Positions 35,101 through 43,030 are shown, counted from the first letter of the stretch. The stretch: DNA of 51,468 bases from Streptomyces aurantiacus (GCF_001418335.1 NZ_LIPP01000061.1:1-51468); one strand, 5' to 3'. The notes: generated from the sequence alone by a model not told the origin. Numbers and translations are program-made.

Positions 35101-35774
35101 GGCTGCGCCCCGCACTGCACGGCACGACCCTGCCGCGCCCCAGCCGGCGGCCGGGTGGCGGCCTCGACCTGGCGCGCACGCTGCGCGCCAACCTCGCGAC
35201 CGCGCGCCGCGGCCCGGACGGCACCGTGCAGGTCATTCCGGAGCACCCCGTCTTCCGTTCGCGCGCCAAACGTGCCGCGGACTGGCGGCTGATCCTGGTC
35301 ACCGACGTGTCGGGGTCCATGGAGGCCTCCACCGTCTGGGCCGCCCTGACGGCTTCGGTCCTGGCCGGAGTACCGACCCTGTCCACGCACTTCCTGGCCT
35401 TCTCGACCGAGGTCATCGACCTCACGGGACATGTCGACGACCCGCTGTCGCTGCTGCTTGAGGTCAGTGTTGGCGGCGGCACCCACATCGCCGCGGGACT
35501 GCGCCACGCCCGTGAACTCGTCACCGTGCCGTCCCGCACGCTCGTCGTGGTCGTCAGCGACTTCGAGGAGGGCTACCCCCTCGGTGGTCTGCTCGCCGAG
35601 GTCCGCGGCCTCGTCGGGGCGGGCTGCCACGTACTCGGCTGCGCGAGTCTGGACGACACCGGTCGCCCCCGGTACTCGACCGGCGTCGCCGGACAACTCG
35701 TCGCCGCGGGCATGCCCGTCGCCGCCCTCAGCCCACTCGAACTCGCCCGCTGGGTAGGGGAGAAGATCTCATGA
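32121..35774 (+). CDS. DUF5682 - von Willebrand factor A (CoxE-like) fusion protein
   Basis: 1217 residues with two parts. Residues about 10-800 match DUF5682 (YehM type): YLIGVRHHAPSLAAAVPALL and EPDVLLVELPDEM at the start, then helical repeats. After an Ala/Pro/Glu-rich linker (about 813-855) with short tandem DNA repeats, residues about 855-1217 match a VWA protein (YehP type), starting RWRLVLGRR. The metal-ion-dependent adhesion site is complete: DVSGSM (D1062, S1064, S1066), the Thr in GGTHIAAG and the Asp in VVSDFEEG. In E. coli these are two separate genes; here one frame encodes both. GTG at 32121 has GGAGG ten bases upstream. It probably serves as adaptor/effector of the MoxR ATPase. 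The stop overlaps the SWIM gene's ATG. Confidence 0.92.
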   Translation: MPLSPDEAVAALTDPAAPYLIGVRHHAPSLAAAVPALLAAAEPDVLLVELPDEMQEWLPWLSHEETRAPVALAAAPRDGGGARGPAFYPFADFSPELAALRWAARHDVPVIACDLPLADRASAPQPPGSPAPAPAPASLAAPAAPATAGLAGALRARLTGRTGDDFWDRLVEATAPGSPPEALRRAALLTGWALREDAAASGGVSALDLRREEWMRARLAAATANGERAAVVVGAFHAPALTSPALTSTVGSDPDPGAEARSPAPGPGGTDNRPHVPAWTTSLIPYTYALLDERSGYPAGIRDPEWQHLVLRAAGDPAALEEALTRAAVRICAELRALGHPSGPADAREISRLAGDLSRLRALPAAGRGELVEAVQTVLTQGEPYGRGRAVARAMERVLVGTRGGRPAPGAPRSGLAPAVEAELASLRLPGPDSHGADASRDLRLDPLRSDLDRRRELLLRRLTVCGVPYGEPTEVVGAGGTEALTSRWEVRWTPATAAMLTAAGVRGVTPAQAAEGLLRERLRAERDEGGPTAAQTLHGLRQAAECGLPGLTDERLADVRDVLPHSATLPELLAGLALSDRLRAGHVAGLGVDKERAALVATVTDLLTAAAVRQVDGLTGSEDPADAHALLELAHRADLLGGIRLTDALARLAADGSPLMRGAAGAVRVLLGHEDPRALGDRIASWVDAAGTPQARSELTGRLIGVLTAAGPLLEAAAPALEPLLNRVAEMPDRQLLDRLPALRGGFDALSPAARDRLLDIVEERLATTRPATTRLSDTGGVDPAALATWTSADLAARAALRALGLLPPPPGPEVSEALDAPGALDAPEGPEGPVGVAQGFPEEHVLAPADRWRLVLGRRTDQLPRSASALATALDELYGSGRGEGSRGDLTGPGPRGAGGGREAPYPGVREWSEELAALFGPGIREEVLAAAAASGRKDVLVELDPDSARPSVDLLRTVLRHAGGLPETRLAALRPLVRRLVEALTRELATRLRPALHGTTLPRPSRRPGGGLDLARTLRANLATARRGPDGTVQVIPEHPVFRSRAKRAADWRLILVTDVSGSMEASTVWAALTASVLAGVPTLSTHFLAFSTEVIDLTGHVDDPLSLLLEVSVGGGTHIAAGLRHARELVTVPSRTLVVVVSDFEEGYPLGGLLAEVRGLVGAGCHVLGCASLDDTGRPRYSTGVAGQLVAAGMPVAALSPLELARWVGEKIS

Positions 35775-37540
35775 GCCTCGACCTGCCTCCGGTCGCGCCG
35801 TCCGTGACCGCCGAACTCGTTCAGGGGCTCACTCCCCGGCTCCGTAAACGGCTGGACGCCGGAATCGCCAAGCTCGCGGGGCGCCCGTCCGTGCGCGACG
35901 GCGACACGGTACGCATCGCCGTCGACGACGACACGCACCTCGAACTGCACGCCCCCGGTGGCATCGTGACCGGCGTGGACGCGATCCGTTGCGGCTGCCT
36001 GCTGGCACCGGACTGCCTGCACCGCGCGGCCGCGGCCTCCGCCGCCCCGATCGCCGACCCCGACTCCACCTCTGACCCCGGCTCCGGGTCGATACCGGAC
36101 GCAGCGGACGCGCCGCTCTCCGTCGACCCGGCGAGCACCCGGCCCGCGGCGGAGCCCGAGGCCGCCACCCCCGAACAGTGCGCCGCCGCGCAGGCCATGT
36201 ACGGCGCCGCGGCCGCCGTACTCGAAGCCGGTACGGACGGGGCCGGCGCCGTGCTGCAGGCGGAGTTGCTGCGCGCCGCTCACACCGCGCGGATCAGCGG
36301 TCTGCCCAGGGTCGCCGCCTCGGCGGTCTCCGTGGTCACCCAGCTGCGCGCCGCCCGCGGTGTCGATCCGGCGTACCGTCTCACCGATCTCGCAGCCGCT
36401 CTGCGCGAGGTCCTCGGGACGGCGCATCGCCTGCCACGCTCCACCGGCCCCGAACTGGCCGCCCTGCGCGGGACTTCACGGCAGCCGTACGTTCCGGACG
36501 GGTCCCTGCGGCTGTACGGGCTCTTCTCCGAACCCGTCCTCACGGCGACCGGGTACGCGGGAGCGGTCACCTGGACCGTCGACGCGCAGGGCCGCCTCCA
36601 CACGCTCTCGGACGTCGCGCCGGGAGGTTCCGGGCGGGCCGTGGGTGCGGCCGATCGGGCCGTACGGATCGGGGACACGGCTCTCACCCACCGCGAGCTG
36701 TCGCGGGCCGGGCTGGCCGTGTCCGGCGCGACCGTCTCCCCGACGGGCCGGCTGGGTGCGGGCGCGGGCGTGCGGGCCGTTCGCGCGTCGGGCGCCACAT
36801 GGCACGAGGCACCGCTCGACCGCCTGTGGACGCCGCCTGTCGCCGAACAGGTGTCACGTGCCCTGACCGGCGGGGACGGTCTGCTGTTCCTCGATGTGAC
36901 ACTCACCGGCACGGTCCGCGAGGCGGCGGGCGACTGCCTGCTCGCCGACTGCGAGGGCCTGGCTCTCCGTCTCGCCGCCGCCCACGACCACCCCGCGCTT
37001 CCGTACCGCGACAACCTCCGTCTCCTCGCGGCCACCCCGGGCACCCGGCTGCGAGTCGTCGCCCGCCTCGAACCGTCCGCCGTACCCCGGGCGCTGCTTC
37101 TCGCCACGGACCACCCGCGTGATCCCGGGGCCCATCTCGACCTGGGCCTCGACCGTCTCCAGCACGCGGATCTGCCCGCCCCGGCCATGCCGCCCGCCGG
37201 GCCCCCGGCCGTCCTGGACGAGGCGCCGCTGCATCTGCTGCGCCGCCGCGTCCACCAGGCGGCCTCGGCGGGGCGCCGCGTCCTCGCCTTCCCGGGGGAC
37301 AGCGCCGCCGACGGCCGGCGCCTGAGCCGTTACGGGCTCGCCTGCGCCGGAGACCTCCTCGACGAACTCCATGCGGCTGCCGCGGACCGGTCCCGCGACG
37401 TCTTCGGCCGTCTCGTCCCCGCCGACGTCAACCGCTTCGCCCGCGCCTGGCTCGCGGCGGCCCACTACACGGAGGAGGTCGACCGGGCGCTGTGCGCGGC
37501 GGCGTGGGGCGCGGACCCGGCACCGCCGCCCTCCCTCTGA
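35771..37540 (+). CDS. SWIM zinc-finger protein (YehQ-like)
   Basis: A 589-residue protein with an N-terminal SWIM motif CxCx5CxH: C74, C76, C82, H84 in IRCGCLLAPDCLH. SWIM fingers bind Zn2+ and mediate DNA or protein contacts. An acidic Asp/Ser/Pro linker follows (about 95-130), then helices and a long beta-rich region (about 225-470; GYAGAVTWTVDAQGRLHTLSDVAPG) that resembles the C-terminal part of other long SWIM proteins. Last gene of the operon, overlapping the VWA gene by ATGA. It matches E. coli YehQ in position and motif; exact role unknown, nucleic-acid binding is the best guess. Confidence 0.9.
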   Translation: MSLDLPPVAPSVTAELVQGLTPRLRKRLDAGIAKLAGRPSVRDGDTVRIAVDDDTHLELHAPGGIVTGVDAIRCGCLLAPDCLHRAAAASAAPIADPDSTSDPGSGSIPDAADAPLSVDPASTRPAAEPEAATPEQCAAAQAMYGAAAAVLEAGTDGAGAVLQAELLRAAHTARISGLPRVAASAVSVVTQLRAARGVDPAYRLTDLAAALREVLGTAHRLPRSTGPELAALRGTSRQPYVPDGSLRLYGLFSEPVLTATGYAGAVTWTVDAQGRLHTLSDVAPGGSGRAVGAADRAVRIGDTALTHRELSRAGLAVSGATVSPTGRLGAGAGVRAVRASGATWHEAPLDRLWTPPVAEQVSRALTGGDGLLFLDVTLTGTVREAAGDCLLADCEGLALRLAAAHDHPALPYRDNLRLLAATPGTRLRVVARLEPSAVPRALLLATDHPRDPGAHLDLGLDRLQHADLPAPAMPPAGPPAVLDEAPLHLLRRRVHQAASAGRRVLAFPGDSAADGRRLSRYGLACAGDLLDELHAAAADRSRDVFGRLVPADVNRFARAWLAAAHYTEEVDRALCAAAWGADPAPPPSL

Positions 37541-37561
37541 GGGCCGGTAGGACTCTCAGAG
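37535..37561. terminator. Stop-codon hairpin between convergent genes
   Basis: CTCTGAG (37535-37541) and CTCAGAG (37555-37561) form a perfect 7-bp stem with a 13-base loop, and the arms contain the stop codons of the SWIM gene and the convergent aminotransferase. The geometry equals that of the hairpin at 11681-11707. Probable weak bidirectional 3-prime end. Confidence 0.45.
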
Positions 37562-38785
37562 CGCCAGAAATTCGGCCAGGCCGGCCAGGAACCGGTCGAT
37601 GTCCTCCGTGTGGTTGTAGGGGGCAAGGCCGATCCGGAGGCCGCCGGTGTCGCCGAGTCCGAGCCGACGGGAGGCCTCGATCGCGTAGAAGGAACCCGAC
37701 GGCGCGTGCACGCCGCGCTCCGCGAGGAAGCGGTACGCCTCCACCGTCGAGCGGCCCTCGCCCTCGAACGTGAGCAGCAGGGTGGGCGTGCGGTCGGCCG
37801 CCCTGGAGTGGACCTCGACTCCCCGGAGTGCGGACAGACCTTTGTCGAGCTGTGTGCGCAGCGTCCGTTCGTGCGCTTCGAGTGCCGTGAACGCCGAGGC
37901 GAGGCGCTGCCGTCGGGTACCCGCGGCAGCCGCGTCGAGGCCGGGGAGGTCGGCAAGCCCGGCGAGGAAGTCGACCGCCGCTTCGGTGCCCGCGAGGAAC
38001 TCGTAGGGCAGGGTGCCCAGTTCGAAGCGTTCCGGAACCGCGTCGGTGGAGGGCAGGAGCTTGTCCGGCTCCAGTGTTTCCAGCAACTCCGGCCGGGCGG
38101 CGAGGACTCCGTGGTGCGGGCCGAAGAACTTGTACGGCGAGCAGACGACGAAGTCCGCGCCCAGCTCCTCCAGATCGACCAGCGTGTGGGCGGCGTAGTG
38201 GACGCCGTCGACGTACGTGAGTGCTCCGGCGTCGTGCGCCAGGCGGGAGATCTCAGCGATCGGGGGGCGCGTCCCGATCAGGTTGGAGGCGGCGGTGACG
38301 GCCACCAGCCGGGTGCGCGGGGACAGTACGGCGCCGATGTCGGCCGCGGTCAGTTCCCCGGTGCCGGGATCGAAGTCGGCCCATCGCACGGTGGCCCCGG
38401 CCCGCGCGGCGGCCTGGACCCAGGGCCGGATGTTGGCGTCGTGGTCGAGGCGGGTGACGACCACCTCATCACCGGGCGACCAGCTTTGGGAGAGGGTACG
38501 GGCGAAGTCGTAGGTGAGCTGGGTGGCGCTGCGGCCGAAGACGATCCCTGTCGGCTGCGCTCCCAGAAGGTCGGCCAGGGCCTGACGTGCCTTGGTGACG
38601 ATGGCCTCGGCGTTCCGCTCCCCCGGTGCCATCTGCCCCCGGACGGACAGCGGCTGCGCCATCGCGTCGGCGATCGCCCGGATGACGGGCGCCGGGGTCT
38701 GGGTGCCGCCGGGTCCGTCGAAGTGGGCGGTTCCGGCACTCAGCGCCGGGAACTGAGAGCGGAGGGCGGTGATGTCGTACGTCAC
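37556..38785 (-). CDS. PLP-dependent class V aminotransferase (cysteine desulfurase-like)
   Basis: A 409-residue fold-type I PLP enzyme. It starts YDITALRSQFPAL, with FDGPGGTQTP near the N-terminus, the His-containing DHDANIRPW, the Asp in GALTYVDGVHYAAHTLVDL and the PLP lysine in CSPYKFFGPHHG. This is the cysteine desulfurase-like VC1184 group of class V aminotransferases. The frame runs up to 38869, but the GTG at 38785 has AGGAG five bases upstream and matches the usual start. Convergent with the MoxR operon, separated by 15 bases, and unlikely to be part of it. It may transaminate or desulfurise a small amino compound. Confidence 0.9.
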   Translation of the reverse strand: MTYDITALRSQFPALSAGTAHFDGPGGTQTPAPVIRAIADAMAQPLSVRGQMAPGERNAEAIVTKARQALADLLGAQPTGIVFGRSATQLTYDFARTLSQSWSPGDEVVVTRLDHDANIRPWVQAAARAGATVRWADFDPGTGELTAADIGAVLSPRTRLVAVTAASNLIGTRPPIAEISRLAHDAGALTYVDGVHYAAHTLVDLEELGADFVVCSPYKFFGPHHGVLAARPELLETLEPDKLLPSTDAVPERFELGTLPYEFLAGTEAAVDFLAGLADLPGLDAAAAGTRRQRLASAFTALEAHERTLRTQLDKGLSALRGVEVHSRAADRTPTLLLTFEGEGRSTVEAYRFLAERGVHAPSGSFYAIEASRRLGLGDTGGLRIGLAPYNHTEDIDRFLAGLAEFLAL

Positions 38786-38984
38786 GAAAGCTCCTGTCGG
38801 TGCCGTGCCGGGGCGGGCGTGCTGAATCGCCGTGGTGGGGCGGGTCGCGGGAGTGGGGTGATCCGGCACCGATCAACTTATGCAGCCGACGTGACGGGAG
38901 CCAGTGGCCGTCAGGAGAGGTGGCGGTCGTCTCGGATGCCGGTAAGTCGTCACGGTCTCGCGACGGACGTCACAGACCAGAAAG

Positions 38985-39023
38985 AATCGATTGATTTTCG
39001 ATCGATACCGATCGATAGTCGAT
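38985..39023 (+). promoter_or_regulatory. Clustered ATCGAT motifs, probable operator of the DUF2975/HTH operon
   Basis: Three ATCGAT hexamers (38986-38991, 39001-39006, 39011-39016) and a further TCGAT (39019-39023) crowd the 40 bases before the DUF2975 start, including the palindromes AATCGATT and TCGATCGA. Spacing between hexamers is 15 and 10 bases. The AT-rich cluster stands out from its GC-rich surroundings and probably binds the small HTH protein encoded by the second gene. Confidence 0.6.
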
Positions 39024-39025
39024 CC

Positions 39026-39523
39026 ATGCATCGTCTCTTCATAGCCGCGCTCCGAGCCGGCATCGCCTTCGCAATCGCGGTCGGGCTGTTCGGCCAGATC
39101 GTGGTCATCCCGACGACGGCGGCCGACGAGGTCGACCGTTTCCCTCCCTACGCCCCGTTCGCCACGCCCTATGTGACGGTGGCGATCATCGGCGTCGCCT
39201 GCGTCCAGGTCGCCCTCGTCGCCGTGTGGATGCTGCTCACCATGGTGCGGCGTGACGCGATCTTCACGCCGCTGGCCTTCCGGTGGGTCGACACCGTCAT
39301 CGGGTCCTCGCTCGTGGCGACGCTGCTGGTGACCGGGGTCGCCGGACATCTCGCCCTGGCCGACATCCCCTCTCCGGACGACGGCATGGAGCTCATCGGC
39401 GCCTTGGGTGCCGCGATCGCGACCGTCGGCGTGGGGGTGGCGTTCGCGATGCTCACCGTCATCATGCGAAGCCTCCTGCGCAAGGCGACGGATCTGCAGA
39501 CCGAGATCGCCGCGGTCGTCTGA
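39026..39523 (+). CDS. DUF2975 family membrane protein
   Basis: A 165-residue protein with four predicted transmembrane helices (about 5-26, 48-72, 90-110, 123-150) and the loop MVRRDAIFTPLAFRWVDTV, typical of DUF2975. No Shine-Dalgarno is seen before the ATG, which follows closely on a cluster of ATCGAT motifs, so the transcript may be leaderless. It overlaps the next gene (TGATG) and forms the widespread DUF2975-HTH two-gene unit. Function unknown. Confidence 0.9.
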   Translation: MHRLFIAALRAGIAFAIAVGLFGQIVVIPTTAADEVDRFPPYAPFATPYVTVAIIGVACVQVALVAVWMLLTMVRRDAIFTPLAFRWVDTVIGSSLVATLLVTGVAGHLALADIPSPDDGMELIGALGAAIATVGVGVAFAMLTVIMRSLLRKATDLQTEIAAVV

Positions 39524-39762
39524 TGGCGATCATCGTCGACCTCGATGTCCAGCTCGCCCGACACAGCCTGTCGGTGGGCGAGTTCGCCGCCGCCGTCGGC
39601 ATCACGCCCGCCAACATCGCCGTACTGAAGAACGGCCGCGCGAAGGCGGTACGGTTCACGACCCTCGACGCGATCTGCCGCACACTCGACTGTCAGCCGG
39701 GCGACGTCCTGCGCTGGGTACCGGACAGCGGCGAGGACGACGAGGACGACGACCGGGCCTGA
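39523..39762 (+). CDS. Small XRE-family HTH protein (YozG-like)
   Basis: A 79-residue protein that is little more than a helix-turn-helix: MAIIVDLDVQLARHSLSVGEFAAAVGITPANIAVLKNGRAKAVRFTTLDAICRTLDCQPGDVL, with an acidic C-terminal tail (GEDDEDDDRA). It is the standard partner of DUF2975 membrane proteins and probably autoregulates through the ATCGAT cluster upstream. Start and previous stop overlap as TGATG. Confidence 0.92.
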   Translation: MAIIVDLDVQLARHSLSVGEFAAAVGITPANIAVLKNGRAKAVRFTTLDAICRTLDCQPGDVLRWVPDSGEDDEDDDRA

Positions 39763-39901
39763 CCTGGGCCCATCCGTTCCGGTCGGCGCGAACCTTCGCC
39801 GTCCCTCGTACGTTCCTCCGTTGGTACGTTGTCCTCAAGGGGCGCCACCACGACTACGACCACGACCGATCCAGCAACCACGGGCGGGGAGGGGGCATCA
39901 C

Positions 39902-40447
39902 ATGCGCCGCGTGCATCGCGTGCATCGCGTGACACAGCGGCGACCCCGTGCAGCCGCCCCCGTCAGCCGGAACCGAGCCCCTGTCACCGGCATGCTGCTG
40001 GCGACACTGTTCGCACTCCTCGGCGTACTCGGCCTTCAGGGCGTCCCCGCCACGGCCTCCACCGGCGCGGCCTCCATCAGCGCGCTGACGCCGATCACGG
40101 CCTCCGTACACCACAGCCCGGCACCGGCCGAGGATGGCCAGGGTCCTTCGGCCACCGACCGTTCGGCCACCGGCCCTTCAGCCACGCGTGCCGCCACCAC
40201 TGCCGACCCCGTCAGCAACGTCGGCGACACGTGCGTCGGGACCTGCGGCCAGCCGCCCCGAGTGGGCCGGGCCACGCCGGGCGAGTGGCACGCCCCGTCC
40301 CCCGGCGGGGTGTCCGTTCCGCCCAGCCTCGTGGTGCCGCTGCCCGAGGCCGGGCCGTCGCCGTCGGCCTCACCCGGCGCCTTCGCACCTCCACAGCGTT
40401 CCGCACGGCACAGCGGGCGGAGCCCGCCGTCTTCAACCGGTATCTGA
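39902..40447 (+). CDS. Small exported or membrane-anchored Ser/Thr/Pro-rich protein
   Basis: 181 residues, no family recognised. A basic N-terminus with a duplicated RVH element (MRRVHRVHRV) leads into one hydrophobic segment at about 30-50 (MLLATLFALLGVLGLQG), then ATAS, a plausible signal-peptide cleavage site. The remainder is low complexity (Ala/Thr/Ser/Pro, with repeated SAT units) apart from a DTCVGTCGQPP element with a Cys-x3-Cys pair. A strong GGGAGGGGG ribosome site precedes the ATG. It lies just upstream of the SecDF paralogue and may be cotranscribed with it. Confidence 0.65.
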   Translation: MRRVHRVHRVTQRRPRAAAPVSRNRAPVTGMLLATLFALLGVLGLQGVPATASTGAASISALTPITASVHHSPAPAEDGQGPSATDRSATGPSATRAATTADPVSNVGDTCVGTCGQPPRVGRATPGEWHAPSPGGVSVPPSLVVPLPEAGPSPSASPGAFAPPQRSARHSGRSPPSSTGI

Positions 40448-40510
40448 CGTCACCCAGTCGATCCCTGCCGCGTCCTTCTCCCGGCCGCGGTATGCCTGTT
40501 GGAGGCACTC

Positions 40511-42889
40511 TTGACGCGCGCCATCCGCGTGCGGGCGTTCTTCGCCCTGACCGTTCTCGCCCTGTCGCTCTACATCACCCTGACCGTGCCGGTCCGCCTC
40601 GGACTCGACCTGCGCGGCGGAACCCAGATCGTCCTGGAAACCCGCGACTCCCCCACCGCCGAGGCCGACTCCACGGCCACCGACCGTACGGTGGAGGTAC
40701 TGCGCCGCCGCATCGACGCGCTCGGCGTCTCCGAGCCCACCATCGCCCGTTCCGGGAACAACCGGATCATCGTCGAGCTGCCCGGTGTCCAGGACCCGCG
40801 CGAAGCCGCCGACGTCCTCGGCCGTACCGCCCAGCTCGCCTTCCACCCCGTTCTCGGCACAGCGGACTCCCCGACGGATACCACAGCCGACTCCGGTGAA
40901 GCCGCGCCCGAGACGCAGACCGAACGGCCGTCCGAACAGCCGTCCACGCGGCCGTCCGAACTCGTGCTCCCCGACGAATCCGGCGACGCCGGTGAATCCG
41001 TGCGCCTGGGCCCGTCGGCCCTCACCGGCGCGGACGTCGACAGCGCCGAGGCGCGCATCGACCAGCAGAGCGGCATCGGCTGGTACGTCGGCGTCGACTT
41101 CAAGGGGGCGGGCAGCGACGCCTGGGCCGAGCTGACCGGCGCGGCGGCATGTCACCCGGCAGGTGATCCGGCCCGCCGCGTCGCCATCGTGCTGGACGGC
41201 AAGGTCATCTCGTCCCCCCAGGTCACCCCCACCGTCGCCTGCCGAACGGGCATCGCCGGAGGATCCACCCAGATCACCGGCTCCTTCAGCCGGGACGAAG
41301 CCCGCGAACTGGGCCTGCTCATCAACGGCGGAGCCCTGCCGGTGCCGGTCGAGACCGTGGAACAGCGCACCGTCGGCCCGACCCTGGGCGCCACGGCCAT
41401 CGAGGCCAGCGCCCGCGCCGCCCTCATCGGCACCGCGCTGACCTCGCTGTTCATCATCGGCGTCTACCGGCTTCTCGGCGCCCTGGCGGCCCTGGCCCTG
41501 GCCTGTTACGGAGTCATCTCGTACGCCGCTCTGGCCGCGCTCGGCGCCACCCTCACCCTCCCGGGGCTCGCGGGGTTCGTCCTGGCCATCGGTATGGCCG
41601 TCGACGCCAACGTGCTCGTCTTCGAACGGGCCCGTGAGGAGTACGCCGCCCGCGACAAGGGCCTGCGCTCCGCCCTCACCGCGGGATTCCGCAACGCCTT
41701 CAGTGCCATCGCCGACTCCAACATCACCACCCTCATCGCCGCCGGCCTGCTCTTCTTCCTCGCCTCCGGGCCGGTCCGCGGCTTCGGCGTCACCCTGGGC
41801 ATCGGCGTACTCGCCTCGATGGTCAGCGCCCTGGTCGTCACCCGCGTCCTCGCCGACCACGCGGTCGCCCGCCGGTCCGTACGACGGCGTCCCCGGCTCA
41901 CCGGTATCGCGGACACCGGGAAGGTCCGCGACTGGCTCGGCCGCCGCGAGCCCGACCTGATGCGGCGTGGGCGCGCCTGGCTGGCCGCGTCCGCCGTCGC
42001 ACTCGTCCTGGCCACCGCGGGCATCGCGGTCCGGGGGCTGGACTTCGGCGTCGAGTTCACCGGCGGACGGCTCATGGAGTACGCCACCTCCGCGCCGGTC
42101 GACGCCGACCGCGCCCGGGACGCGCTGGCCGACGCGGGTATGCCCCGCGTGGTCGTCCAGACTTCCGGCGACGGGGACCTCACCGTGCGCACCGAGCAAC
42201 TGTCCAACGCCGAGGCGGCGAAGGTGGACAAGACGGTCGGGGATCTCGCCGACCAGGCCAATCGTGACGGTCAGGCCGGTCGGGCCGGTCATGCCGAGAA
42301 GATCCGTGACGAGCTCATCGGTCCCAGCATGGGTGACGAGCTGCGGCGCGGGGCTCTGATCGCCCTCGCATCGGCCCTGGCCGCGCAGTTGCTGTATCTC
42401 GCGGTTCGCTTCCGCTGGACCCTCGGAGTGTCCGCGGTCGCCGCGATGGCTCACGACACGCTGATCCTCATCGGTGTCTTCGCCTGGCTCGGCAAGCCGA
42501 TCGACGGAGTCTTCCTCGCGGCGCTGCTGACCGTGATCGGATACTCCGTCAACGATTCCGTGGTCGTCTTCGACCGGATCAGGGAACTGTCGGCAGGCAA
42601 CCGGAAGAAGACCCCCTTCGCGGCCCTCGCGAACACCGCGATCCTGCAAACCCTCCCCCGCACCGTCAACACCGGCATGGGAGCGGTGTTCATCCTCGCA
42701 TCCCTCACCCTGCTGGGCGGCGACTCCCTGACCGACTTCGCCCTCGCCCTGCTCATCGGCATCGTCGTCGGCACGTATTCCTCGATGTTCACCGCCACAC
42801 CCCTGGCCATCGAGCTCCACGCCCGCAGTGCACCACCGCCGAGCACCAAACGCCCATCAACAACCCCACGCGGCGCAGCAGTGGTCTAG
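40511..42889 (+). CDS. secDF: SecDF fusion protein (protein-export RND membrane subunit)
   Basis: A 792-residue SecD-SecF fusion. SecD motifs: GLDLRGG (about 30-36), a first periplasmic domain, and the helix-4 motif GMAVDANVLVFERAREE with its proton-path Asp (about D365). SecF motifs: GVEFTGG (about 513) and YSVNDSVVVFDRIRE (about 678). Twelve helices are expected. A His/Asp-poor insert with Thr/Glu/Pro repeats (DSPTDTTADSGEAAPETQTE) sits in the first periplasmic domain. GGAGG at 40501-40505 points to the TTG at 40511 as start. Streptomyces usually also have separate secD and secF, so this is probably a paralogue that aids export of particular proteins. A hairpin follows the stop. Confidence 0.93.
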   Translation: MTRAIRVRAFFALTVLALSLYITLTVPVRLGLDLRGGTQIVLETRDSPTAEADSTATDRTVEVLRRRIDALGVSEPTIARSGNNRIIVELPGVQDPREAADVLGRTAQLAFHPVLGTADSPTDTTADSGEAAPETQTERPSEQPSTRPSELVLPDESGDAGESVRLGPSALTGADVDSAEARIDQQSGIGWYVGVDFKGAGSDAWAELTGAAACHPAGDPARRVAIVLDGKVISSPQVTPTVACRTGIAGGSTQITGSFSRDEARELGLLINGGALPVPVETVEQRTVGPTLGATAIEASARAALIGTALTSLFIIGVYRLLGALAALALACYGVISYAALAALGATLTLPGLAGFVLAIGMAVDANVLVFERAREEYAARDKGLRSALTAGFRNAFSAIADSNITTLIAAGLLFFLASGPVRGFGVTLGIGVLASMVSALVVTRVLADHAVARRSVRRRPRLTGIADTGKVRDWLGRREPDLMRRGRAWLAASAVALVLATAGIAVRGLDFGVEFTGGRLMEYATSAPVDADRARDALADAGMPRVVVQTSGDGDLTVRTEQLSNAEAAKVDKTVGDLADQANRDGQAGRAGHAEKIRDELIGPSMGDELRRGALIALASALAAQLLYLAVRFRWTLGVSAVAAMAHDTLILIGVFAWLGKPIDGVFLAALLTVIGYSVNDSVVVFDRIRELSAGNRKKTPFAALANTAILQTLPRTVNTGMGAVFILASLTLLGGDSLTDFALALLIGIVVGTYSSMFTATPLAIELHARSAPPPSTKRPSTTPRGAAVV

Positions 42890-42925
42890 GAACACGACCA
42901 GGCTTGCCGCTCGGCGCCGCGCGCG

Positions 42926-42961
42926 ACCCGGCGGGCGTCACACCATGTCAGCCCGCCGGGT
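42926..42961. terminator. Strong hairpin between convergent secDF and uvrA-like genes
   Basis: An 11-bp perfect stem, ACCCGGCGGGC (42926-42936) with GCCCGCCGGGT (42951-42961), encloses a 14-base loop in the gap between the two convergent genes. No U-run follows on either strand; a bidirectional terminator of the actinobacterial type. Confidence 0.75.
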
Positions 42962-43030
42962 ACGCCGAATCACCTTGCCCTGTCCGTCTGCCAGGGCAAC
43001 ACCTCGCCCGGTGCCGGTCGAGGGCCGCGG

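Noticed and set aside
33498..35696. 732-residue minus-strand frame opposite the DUF5682-VWA gene
   Set aside because: Shadow composition and no motif; the plus strand encodes an intact MIDAS site.
40433..42820. 795-residue minus-strand frame opposite secDF
   Set aside because: Gly/Asp/Glu-rich antisense shadow of a well-recognised membrane protein gene.
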